6,204 bases of DNA from Syntrophobacterales bacterium (GTDB taxonomy: Bacteria > Desulfobacterota > Desulfobaccia > Desulfobaccales > 0-14-0-80-60-11), in contig JAGVPN010000208.1 in NCBI GenBank assembly GCA_020052215.1, forward strand, positions 1 to 6,204, given 5' to 3'. The position numbers and the translations under genes are program-made. This document shows, one piece after another, positions 1 through 5,507 of this stretch. Numbering within the stretch: the first letter of the stretch is position 1; the number at the start of each line of letters is the position of its first letter. The notes beneath the pieces were generated by a model. That model saw only the letters and a list, made by a program, of their open reading frames with translations. It had not been told where the DNA came from and ran no database searches.

Positions 1-1
1 C

Positions 2-805
2 CGGTGGCCGGGAGTGGCCCTGATTGCGGCCCTTTTGGTTATCCTGGGTGCTGGGGGCTGCAACTCCTCCTCCCAGACCACCAGCCGCCCCTTGTGCATC
101 GCCGGCTCCACCTCGGTGCAGCCCTTTGCGGAAAAATTGGCGGAGGTCTACATGCACCGGCGCCCCGGGGTTCGCATCGATGTCCAGGGCGGCGGCTCCA
201 GCGCCGGCATCTATGCCGCCACCCAGGGGGCCGCCGACCTGGGGGCCTCGTCCCGGGAACTGCTGGGCAAGGAAAAAAAACTGGTGGAGATCCCCATCGC
301 TTTTGATGGCATTGCGGTGATCGTCCACCCCGCCAATCCCCTGACCAACATCAGTTTGGCGGATATCCGCAAGATCTTCAGCGGGGCCGTGAACAACTGG
401 AGCGCCCTGGGATTGCCGCCCCATGCCATCGATTTGATCACCCGGGAAGAGGGCTCTGGCACCCGGGAGGCCTTCGAACATCTGGTCATGGGCAAGGCCG
501 AAATCACCCCCGCCGCCCTGGTCCAGGACTCCAACGGCTCGGTGCGGGAGATCGTCGCCGGCGACCCGTACTCCCTGGGTTACATTTCCGCCGGCCTGGT
601 GGACGACCGGGTCAAGTCCCTGGCCATCGACGGGGTCCTACCTACCCGGGAGAACATTAAAACCCATGCCTACAAGCTGGTGCGCCGCTTCCTCTTGGTG
701 TCCCGGGCCGCGCCCGCCGGCCCGTGCAAAGAATTCGTGGATTTCGTCCTGGGGCCCGATGGCCAGAAGATCCTCGAGAACGAAGGCCTGGTGGGGGTGA
801 AGTGA
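2..805 (+). CDS. pstS: PstS, phosphate-binding lipoprotein of the Pst ABC transporter (5' end outside window)
   Basis: Periplasmic phosphate-binding protein that delivers phosphate to the PstC-PstA channel. The frame is open to the window edge. A GTG at 14 would give 263 residues, but it lacks basic residues before the hydrophobic stretch and an Arg codon lies just upstream, so the true start is probably outside the window. Numbering from that GTG, a hydrophobic signal segment (residues 2-15) ends in GAGGC; Cys16 is a likely lipidation site, although Ala at -3 is not ideal for a lipobox. Family motifs are GSTSVQPF (31-38), QGGGSSAG (58-65), an IFSG..NNW segment (121-129) and the ligand-binding GSGTR (147-151). 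The C-terminus is intact, and the size fits the shorter (about 270-residue) PstS proteins. The TGA stop shares one base with the pstC start, indicating an operon. No promoter or Pho box can be examined, because the upstream DNA is missing. Confidence 0.93.
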   Translation, partial: RWPGVALIAALLVILGAGGCNSSSQTTSRPLCIAGSTSVQPFAEKLAEVYMHRRPGVRIDVQGGGSSAGIYAATQGAADLGASSRELLGKEKKLVEIPIAFDGIAVIVHPANPLTNISLADIRKIFSGAVNNWSALGLPPHAIDLITREEGSGTREAFEHLVMGKAEITPAALVQDSNGSVREIVAGDPYSLGYISAGLVDDRVKSLAIDGVLPTRENIKTHAYKLVRRFLLVSRAAPAGPCKEFVDFVLGPDGQKILENEGLVGVK

Positions 806-1644
806 TGCACCGGGAGAAATTCATCGAACGCGTCCTGTTGCTCCTGGCCCTGTCTTCCGTCGGCTCCCTGGCCCTCATCACCATCTTCATCTTCCTGGAG
901 GGCTTTCCCCTCATCCTCTCCGCCGGGCTGAAGAACTTCATCCTGTCCAGTCACTGGGCCCCCACCAAGGGCCACTTCGGCATCCTGGCCATGATCATCT
1001 CCTCCGTTTTCGTCACCCTGGGGGCCATGGTCATCGGCGTGCCCCTGGGCCTGTCCTGCGCCATCGTGCTGGCGGAGTTCTCCCCGCCGCGCCTCAAAAT
1101 GGTGCTGAAGCCCACCCTGGAACTCCTGGCCGGCATTCCCTCGGTGGTGTACGGCTTTCTGGGGGTTATCTGGCTGGTGCCCCTCATCCGCAATTACCTG
1201 GGGGGCCCCGGGCTGTCGCTGTTGGCCGCGTCCATCATCCTGGGCATCATGATTCTCCCCACGGTCATCAGCATCTCCATCGACGCCCTCACTGCGGTGC
1301 CGGACCTCTACCGGGACGGCTCCCTGGCCCTGGGGGCCACCCGCTGGCAGACGGTTCGCCGGGTGGTGCTGCCCGCGGCCTCCTCCGGCATCATCACCGC
1401 CATCATTCTCGGGATGGGCCGGGCCATCGGGGAGACCATGGCGGTGATTATGGTGGCCGGCAACGCCCTGCAAATCCCCACCTCCATTCTGGACCCGGTG
1501 CGCACCCTGACCAGCAATATCGCCCTGGAGCTGAGCTACGCCGCCGGCCGCCACCGGGAGGCCCTGTTCGCCACCGGCATCGTGCTGTTCATCATCATCA
1601 TGATCCTGAATTTAAGCGCCACCCTCATCGCCCGGCGGAGGTAG
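805..1644 (+). CDS. pstC: PstC, phosphate ABC transporter permease
   Basis: Inner-membrane permease that forms the phosphate channel with PstA. I chose the ATG at 805 because it overlaps the pstS TGA in a TGATG junction and is preceded by a GGGGGTGA ribosome-binding stretch at 793-800. Starts farther upstream would run deep into pstS. The 279-residue product has a hydrophobic helix at about 10-31 and further membrane segments near 60-90, 105-128, 138-157, 195-222 and 255-275, the six-helix BPD_transp_1 plan. The LLAGIPSVVYGFLG segment (107-120) is typical of Pst permeases. The cytoplasmic EAA-like coupling loop is at about 171-206 (DGSLALGATRWQTV, then GRAIGET), where the PstB ATPase docks. 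It is on the short side for PstC, with a small first periplasmic loop, but nothing essential appears missing. The paralogous pstA product differs in the details of each of these motifs. Confidence 0.95.
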   Translation: MHREKFIERVLLLLALSSVGSLALITIFIFLEGFPLILSAGLKNFILSSHWAPTKGHFGILAMIISSVFVTLGAMVIGVPLGLSCAIVLAEFSPPRLKMVLKPTLELLAGIPSVVYGFLGVIWLVPLIRNYLGGPGLSLLAASIILGIMILPTVISISIDALTAVPDLYRDGSLALGATRWQTVRRVVLPAASSGIITAIILGMGRAIGETMAVIMVAGNALQIPTSILDPVRTLTSNIALELSYAAGRHREALFATGIVLFIIIMILNLSATLIARRR

Positions 1645-1652
1645 GTAAGGAA

Positions 1653-1682
1653 GGTTTTGGGTTTTGGGTTCTGGGTTTTAGG
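1653..1682 (+). repeat. G-rich heptamer repeat (GGGTTTT type) between pstC and pstA
   Basis: Starting eight bases after the pstC stop, G-runs recur every seven bases: GG at 1653, GGG at 1659, 1666 and 1673, and GG at 1681, separated by TTTT, TTTT, TTCT and TTTTA. The units are therefore imperfect copies of GGGTTTT. The tract has four or more G-runs on the coding strand, so the mRNA could form a two-layer G-quadruplex. The rest of the 1645-1753 gap is AT-rich and holds an 11-base palindrome GATAATTTATC (1710-1720). I see no convincing gene or terminator in this gap. Confidence 0.6.
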
Positions 1683-1753
1683 TTAAAAAAATGCAATATC
1701 GCTAAGTTAGATAATTTATCGGCAGCATTTAAAAGGCAAAATGGTATAAGTTC

Positions 1754-2590
1754 GTGCGACTCGACCCCCACCTCAGCCAACGCCTGGTAAAAACGCTCCT
1801 CTGGACCCTTACCGGCGTCACCCTGCTGATCCTCATCTTTATCATTGTGGATATTGCCGTCAAGGGTCTGCCCCAGGTCACCTGGGCGTTTCTCTCCCAG
1901 GATTCCACCGACATGGGCCGGGCCGGCGGCATCTTCCCCACCATCGTGGCCACCGCCTACATCACCCTGCTGGCCATTTTGCTGGCCTCCCCCCTGGGAG
2001 TGGGGACCGCCATTTACCTGACGGAATACACCCGGGAAGGTTGGGCCACCCGGATCATCCGTTTCGGGTCCGAATGCCTGGCGGGGGTGCCCTCCATCAT
2101 CCTGGGGCTGTTCGGCTTCGTCCTGTTCGTCTTGAAGCTGGGGTTAGGCTGGTCGGTGCTGTCCGGCGCCCTTACCCTGGCCATCATGGTGCTGCCCATC
2201 ATCATCCGCACCTCGGAGGAGGCCATCAAGGCCGTACCCCAGGATTACCGCACCGCCTGTTATTCCCTGGGCATGAGCCAGTGGCAGACCGTCACCCGCA
2301 TCGTGCTCCCCAGCGCCCTGCCGGGGATCACCACCGGCATCATGCTGAGCATCGGCCGGTCCCTGGGGGAGACCGCGGTGCTGTTGTTCACCGCCGGGGC
2401 GGCGCTGCGCACCCCCGTGTCGGTGTTCGATTCCGGCCGCACCATGGCGGTGCACTTCTACATCCTGGCCCGGGAAGGCATCTCCATGCCCAACGCCTAC
2501 GGCACCGCCGCGGTTTTGGTGATTTCCATCCTGTTGATCAATATTGCGGCCTATACCCTGATGCAGCGGCTGATGAAGAGGTATGGCTGA
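1754..2590 (+). CDS. pstA: PstA, phosphate ABC transporter permease
   Basis: Second membrane subunit of the phosphate channel and partner of PstC. The only usable start in the open frame is the GTG at 1754: the frame is closed by TAA at 1730, and no other start codon lies between. Its ribosome-binding site is poor, with the nearest purine run (AAAAGG, 1731-1736) 17 bases away. The 278-residue product has a first membrane helix at about 15-36 and others near 62-89, 107-131, 136-152, 190-222 and 250-270. The family-typical CLAGVPSIILGLFGF segment is at 108-122. The EAA-like coupling loop with SLGMSQWQTV and GRSLGET spans about 168-207. The 109-base gap from pstC is unusually long for this operon, so pstA may be translated independently of pstC. 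The C-terminus ends normally in a basic tail. Confidence 0.94.
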   Translation: MRLDPHLSQRLVKTLLWTLTGVTLLILIFIIVDIAVKGLPQVTWAFLSQDSTDMGRAGGIFPTIVATAYITLLAILLASPLGVGTAIYLTEYTREGWATRIIRFGSECLAGVPSIILGLFGFVLFVLKLGLGWSVLSGALTLAIMVLPIIIRTSEEAIKAVPQDYRTACYSLGMSQWQTVTRIVLPSALPGITTGIMLSIGRSLGETAVLLFTAGAALRTPVSVFDSGRTMAVHFYILAREGISMPNAYGTAAVLVISILLINIAAYTLMQRLMKRYG

Positions 2591-2591
2591 A

Positions 2592-2711
2592 ATGGGGGCA
2601 AGAAATTATGTGGTGGTTGGTCAATTTCAGAAATTGTCGCCCCAGGCTTTAGAAAAATACCTGGTGCTACACCTGGCCAATCTGGTTTTTTTGCGGAAAG
2701 CTGACGGCTGA
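2592..2711 (+). CDS. possible 39-residue small protein between pstA and pstB
   Basis: The ATG lies one base after the pstA TGA (TGAAATG), and the ORF stops eight bases before the next pstB ATG, so it fills the gap almost exactly. A GAGG at 2578-2581 sits about ten bases upstream as a possible ribosome-binding site. The product begins MGARNYVVVGQFQ and has a C-terminal amphipathic or hydrophobic stretch (ALEKYLVLHLANLVFLRK). About half the third codon positions are G or C, well below the flanking pst genes, so the stretch may be recently acquired, decaying or simply non-coding. The DNA also holds the inverted repeat CAATTT-CAG-AAATTG (2622-2636), a small GGTG-CTA-CACC stem (2663-2673) and seven T's at 2686-2692. 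I recognise no family. Independent support comes only from its fit in the gap and from the absence of a ribosome-binding site for the following pstB, which would suit translational coupling. Confidence 0.3.
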   Translation: MGARNYVVVGQFQKLSPQALEKYLVLHLANLVFLRKADG

Positions 2712-2719
2712 TAGCTCTT

Positions 2720-3487
2720 ATGACCCAAGAATCTGAGATCAAAATCCGGATCGAGGACCTGTCCTTCTTCTTCGGCGACTTCCAGGCCCTGGATGGGGTC
2801 ACCCTGGCCATCCAGCCCCAGGAGATCTTCGGTCTGATGGGGCCGGCCAAGAGCGGCAAAAGCACTCTCCTCCGGGTCTTGAACCGCATGTGCGATCTGA
2901 TTGTCGGGGTCCGGATGACGGGTGGGGTCTGGCTGGATGGGGAAGATATCCTGGCCCCGGACTGCGATGTGGTGGGATTGCGGCGGCGGGTGGGGTTGGT
3001 GCTTAGCCGTCCCACGCCGCTGCCCCGCTCCATTTACGAGAACCTGGCCCTGGCCCCCCGCCTGGCCGGGAAAAAGGGCCGGAATGCCTTGGACGAAGTG
3101 GTGGAGGCCAGCCTCAAGGCGGCGCAGCTCTGGGGCGAAGTCAAGGACCGGCTCCAGGAGTCGGCCTTAAAACTCTCCGGCGGCCAGCAGCAGCGGCTGT
3201 GTCTGGCCCGCACCCTGGCCATGGAGCCCGAAGTGATCCTGCTGGACGAACCGACCAGCGGTTTAGACCCCATTTCCACCGCCAAAATCGAGGCGACCTT
3301 GCTCCAGCTCAAAAATGATTATACTATCGTGCTGGTGAGCAATAACACCAAGCAGATTGCCCGGGCCACCGACCGGGTGGCTTTTCTGTTGATGGGCCAC
3401 ATTATCGAGATCGGGGACACCAAGCAGGTTTTCACCGTCCCCGCCGACCAAAAGACTGATGACTATATTTCCGGCCGTTTCGGATAA
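2720..3487 (+). CDS. pstB: PstB-like ATPase, divergent copy lacking Q-loop Gln and H-loop His
   Basis: ABC-type ATPase of 255 residues, full length for PstB and clearly of that family ([11 protein letters not shown] near the N-terminus, a QQQRLCLAR segment, [10 protein letters not shown] at the end). The P-loop is GPAKSGKST (41-49), in place of the usual GPSGCGKST but still satisfying GxxxxGKS/T. The signature LSGGQ (152-156), Walker B ILLDE (173-177, with catalytic Glu177) and D-loop SGLD (180-183) are present. Two key residues are not. The Q-loop reads [12 protein letters not shown], with Ser96 where PstB has Gln in VFQRPNPF. The switch region reads LVSNN, with Asn208 in place of the His in VTHN. 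The ATG at 2720 has no evident ribosome-binding site; an in-frame stop at 2702 limits upstream alternatives to a CTG at 2708. It overlaps the second pstB. It is probably a partner subunit in a heterodimer; on its own it would be predicted to be a weak ATPase. Confidence 0.93.
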   Translation: MTQESEIKIRIEDLSFFFGDFQALDGVTLAIQPQEIFGLMGPAKSGKSTLLRVLNRMCDLIVGVRMTGGVWLDGEDILAPDCDVVGLRRRVGLVLSRPTPLPRSIYENLALAPRLAGKKGRNALDEVVEASLKAAQLWGEVKDRLQESALKLSGGQQQRLCLARTLAMEPEVILLDEPTSGLDPISTAKIEATLLQLKNDYTIVLVSNNTKQIARATDRVAFLLMGHIIEIGDTKQVFTVPADQKTDDYISGRFG

Positions 3488-4253
3488 TGGCGCTTCGTCG
3501 CCGGACATAATTGTGCTCCGGCGCCTGAATCTGTTCTACGGGACCTTTCAGGCCCTGAAGGATATCGACGCCACTTTTCCCCGGCAGGCCATCACCGCGC
3601 TCATCGGGCCCTCGGGCTGCGGCAAATCCACCCTGCTGCGCACCCTCAACCGCATGAACGACCTCATCGAGGGGGTGCGGATTGAGGGCCAGGTTCTCAT
3701 CGACGGCCAGGACATCTTCGGCCCCGACGTGGTCCTCACCGAGCTGCGCAAAAAAGTGGGCATGGTCTTCCAGCGCCCCAACCCCTTTCCCCTGTCCATC
3801 TACGACAACGTGGTCTACGGCCCCCGCCTCCACGGGCGTCCCCCCAAAGCCGAACTGGAAGAGATCCTGGGGCGCGCCCTCACCGGGGTGCAGATGTGGG
3901 ACGAAGTCAAGGACCGCCTCAAGACCTCCGCCCTGTCGCTCACCGAAGAGCAGCAGCAGCGCCTGTGCATCGCCCGCCTGTTGGCGGTGTCGCCCGAGAT
4001 CCTGCTGATGGACGAGCCCTGCTCGGCCCTGGACCCCATGGCCACCCTGAGGATCGAGGAGCTCATGCAGGAGCTCAAAAAGAACTACACCATCATCATC
4101 GTCACCCACAACATGCAGCAGGCGGCCCGGGCCTCGGACCTCTCGGGCTTCATGTACCTGGGGGAACTCATCGAACTCGGCCCCACCGGCGAGATCTTCA
4201 CCCGGCCCCAGGACTCCCGGACGGAGGACTACATTACTGGGAAGTATGGATAA
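3459..4253 (+). CDS. pstB: PstB ATPase, second copy with altered signature motif (LTEEQ)
   Basis: Phosphate-import ATPase of 264 residues and a tandem paralogue of the preceding gene. The ATG at 3459 lies inside the 3' end of the first pstB (29-base overlap in another frame). It leaves about 23 residues before the LNLFYG strand, slightly more than usual. A GTG at 3513 is a less likely alternative because it would leave too short an N-terminus. Walker [10 protein letters not shown] (50-58), Q-loop VFQRPNPFP (Gln105), Walker B ILLMDE (181-186, Glu186), D-loop SALD (189-192) and switch His217 in VTHN are all canonical, and the C-terminus [10 protein letters not shown] is typical. The signature is not: [15 protein letters not shown] replaces the usual [13 protein letters not shown], giving LTEEQ at 161-165 (ACC GAA GAG where Ser-Gly-Gly is expected). 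The overlap implies coupled translation and near-equal amounts of the two PstB proteins. Confidence 0.95.
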   Translation: MTIFPAVSDNGASSPDIIVLRRLNLFYGTFQALKDIDATFPRQAITALIGPSGCGKSTLLRTLNRMNDLIEGVRIEGQVLIDGQDIFGPDVVLTELRKKVGMVFQRPNPFPLSIYDNVVYGPRLHGRPPKAELEEILGRALTGVQMWDEVKDRLKTSALSLTEEQQQRLCIARLLAVSPEILLMDEPCSALDPMATLRIEELMQELKKNYTIIIVTHNMQQAARASDLSGFMYLGELIELGPTGEIFTRPQDSRTEDYITGKYG

Positions 4254-4314
4254 GGCGACAACTCAGCTGGCTTATTTTGTTTGAGAACCGCCTTGCCTTC
4301 CGGCAGTTTCCCCC

Positions 4315-5025
4315 TCATACCCGGTGGGCCATGCGGCGGAAGCCTTCCCGGAAGATGGCCCGGTGGATGGAACGGCCCAGGGCCGCGCCCAACAGGCTGG
4401 CCAGCACGAAGGCGGCCAGGACCACCACGGCGATCACCCTCCGGGCCTCTTGGGCGCGCTTGACGGCCTGGGCCGAGACGCTAATCTCCATCCGGTCGAC
4501 GGCCTCAGCCACCGCCGCCATATCCGCTTCCAGGACGGGGATGTCGGCCTTAACTTTGGCCATGAGGGCGTTGGCCTGCTGGGGCGTCAGGTTGGGGTCG
4601 GCCTTAAGCCGGCGGACGGTATCGTAAAAGCCGTTCCGGTAGTCGGCGTAGAGGGCGGGCAGGGCCGCCGCCTTGGCCCGGAGATCTTGGGACAGGTGGA
4701 CATCCGCCCGGGCCAGCTCCGCCAGGTTACCCATCATCTGCGGCATGGCGGCATCGATCTCCTGGTACTTCTTCAGGTACTCCTGCTGTTTTTCGGGATT
4801 GCCGATATTCAAAAAGTAGTCTTTCTCGAACCGGCGCAGTTGAATAATATTGAGATGGACCCTGCCGGTCAGGTTTTGTAAGGCCTCATCCTGGTCGACA
4901 AGTTCTGTGAGGGTAGCCGCCCCCCGGTACAGGGTCATGAAGCCTACGGCCCCCACACTGATGATCAACAGGAGCATGATGGCGATCAGGCCCCACAACT
5001 TGGTCTTCACCGAGATTTCGGTCAT
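4315..5025 (-). CDS. chemoreceptor-like membrane sensor lacking HAMP and signalling domains
   Basis: This 236-residue protein looks like the front half of a methyl-accepting chemotaxis protein. The ATG at 5025 is preferred over one 30 codons upstream: AAGGA lies four bases before it, and the product then begins MTEISVKTKLWGL, a usual receptor N-terminus. The longer version adds only Arg/Gly/Pro-rich sequence. Membrane helix 1 is at about 10-32 and helix 2 at about 197-217. Between them is a largely helical extracytoplasmic domain of about 165 residues. Its LRRFEKDYFLNIGNPEK stretch (63-79) resembles the R-x-x-EKDFL pattern of 4HB/HBM-type ligand-binding domains. After helix 2 come only about 19 residues (GRSIHRAIFREGF...), which look like the start of a HAMP linker before the stop. 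No methyl-accepting domain follows in any frame, because only 61 bases separate its stop from the convergent pstB stop. It is either a truncated remnant or a sensor-only protein. The ligand is unknown. Confidence 0.75.
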   Translation of the reverse strand: MTEISVKTKLWGLIAIMLLLIISVGAVGFMTLYRGAATLTELVDQDEALQNLTGRVHLNIIQLRRFEKDYFLNIGNPEKQQEYLKKYQEIDAAMPQMMGNLAELARADVHLSQDLRAKAAALPALYADYRNGFYDTVRRLKADPNLTPQQANALMAKVKADIPVLEADMAAVAEAVDRMEISVSAQAVKRAQEARRVIAVVVLAAFVLASLLGAALGRSIHRAIFREGFRRMAHRV

Positions 5026-5113
5026 CGCGTCCTTACCCTCCCTGGCCCGGCCCGCCAGGCGCCGCCCCGGCCCGGTGGCCAGCCGCAATCCGGGGCCATA
5101 CCGGACTGCCGTC

Positions 5114-5150
5114 AAAAAAGCTGGGGCCTCAGGGAGGGCCGTGAGGCAGC
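5114..5150 (-). terminator. intrinsic terminator or attenuator upstream of the sensor gene
   Basis: Read on the minus strand: GCTG-CCTCA, a ten-base loop, then TGAGG-CCC-CAGC followed directly by six T's (5119 down to 5114). The 9 bp of stem are interrupted by a three-base bulge. It lies 88 bases before the sensor ATG and more than 350 bases after the dehydrogenase stop. It could end read-through transcripts from that gene or terminate a leader RNA conditionally. Confidence 0.6.
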
Positions 5151-5158
5151 AAGCCCTG

Positions 5159-5265
5159 GGGCGCCATCCATGGCGCCCTTCCGTCCCCTAAGCCAGCGAC
5201 TTTTTCCCCGGCAACCCGGCATCGCCTCTTTGCCTGTTTAGCATCATCGGAATTTTGCCGGAAAA
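5159..5265 (-). ncRNA. possible structured leader RNA upstream of the terminator
   Basis: Two well-formed structures lie in series ahead of the terminator. The first, in minus-strand order, is a long-range stem pairing 5265-5255 (TTTTCCGGCAA) with 5214-5202 (TTGCCGGGGAAAA): 11 bp with a two-base bulge, enclosing 40 bases that include GGCGATGCC. The second is a perfect 8-bp hairpin GGGCGCCA-TGGA-TGGCGCCC (5178-5159). This arrangement (closed multi-element domain, hairpin, intrinsic terminator, then a ribosome-binding site and gene) is how riboswitches and attenuators are built. Orientation is inferred from the terminator and gene. I could not fit it to c-di-GMP, cGAMP, fluoride, cobalamin or other classes I know, and it may be chance folding in GC-rich DNA. 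Confidence 0.3.
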
Positions 5266-5367
5266 GCTTAAGAATGGCGGGATAAAATTTGGGCCGCGGC
5301 TGGCCCGGGGGCACCGCGGGGTGGTTTCTCCGGCCGATTTGCGTTCAAAAGGTTATTTATTGTAGCT

Positions 5368-5408
5368 GCAGGCTTTGGCCTGCGTCTGCACAGGCGAGAC
5401 GCCTATGC
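5368..5408. repeat. REP-like pair of adjacent hairpins
   Basis: Two short hairpins sit four bases apart. The first is GCAGGC-TTTG-GCCTGC (5368-5383), a perfect 6-bp stem. The second is GCACAGGCG-AGA-CGCCTATGC (5388-5408), 8 bp with one C/A mismatch. The CAGGC/GCCTG cores in tandem resemble the interspersed palindromic elements found between genes in many bacterial genomes. It lies in the non-coding stretch between the dehydrogenase and sensor genes. Only one copy is visible here, so its repeat status is inferred from its form. Confidence 0.45.
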
Positions 5409-5465
5409 CACCTGTTTGATTGCAACTTGGTATCAGGCCGCGCCCGGGCAGGGCGGAAGCCGGGA

Positions 5466-5504
5466 GGCGGGGAGAGGCAGGCTGGCCCTGCCCCTCTCCC
5501 CGCC
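5466..5504 (-). terminator. strong post-stop hairpin of the dehydrogenase gene (no U-tract)
   Basis: Three bases after the dehydrogenase stop (minus strand) is a stem of 16 bp: GGCGGGGAGAGG pairs perfectly with CCTCTCCCCGCC, followed by CAGG/CCTG after a two-base bulge, with a five-base loop. No T-run follows, so it may be a 3'-end stabilising hairpin or a terminator that works without a U-tract. The rest of the 5026-5507 gap outside the listed elements shows no gene. Confidence 0.55.
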
Positions 5505-5507
5505 AAC

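Noticed and set aside
670..1554. Long reverse-strand open frame opposite pstS/pstC
   Set aside because: Low-complexity Gly/Gln/His/Asp-rich translation antisense to a clear PstC; a typical shadow frame in GC-rich DNA.
1745..1750. TATAAG as a -10 box of an internal pstA promoter
   Set aside because: It lies three bases from the GTG start and has no -35-like hexamer at the right distance.
2642..2692. Intrinsic terminator between pstA and the first pstB
   Set aside because: Seven T's are present at 2686-2692, but the stem before them (CCA-ATC-TGG) is only 3 bp, and the CCAGG/CCTGG pairings lie too far upstream.
3513..3515. GTG at 3513 as the start of the second pstB
   Set aside because: It would leave too few residues before the first strand, while the ATG at 3459 gives a normal N-terminus and a coupled overlap.
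4294..4305. TGCC-TTCC-GGCA hairpin as a bidirectional terminator between pstB and the sensor
   Set aside because: Only a 4-bp stem, with no T-run on either strand.
5200..5290. Cyclic-di-GMP, cGAMP or fluoride riboswitch on the minus strand
   Set aside because: Fragments such as GGCAAA, AGGCAAAG and GGCGATG recall parts of these aptamers, but the remaining conserved bases and pairings are absent.
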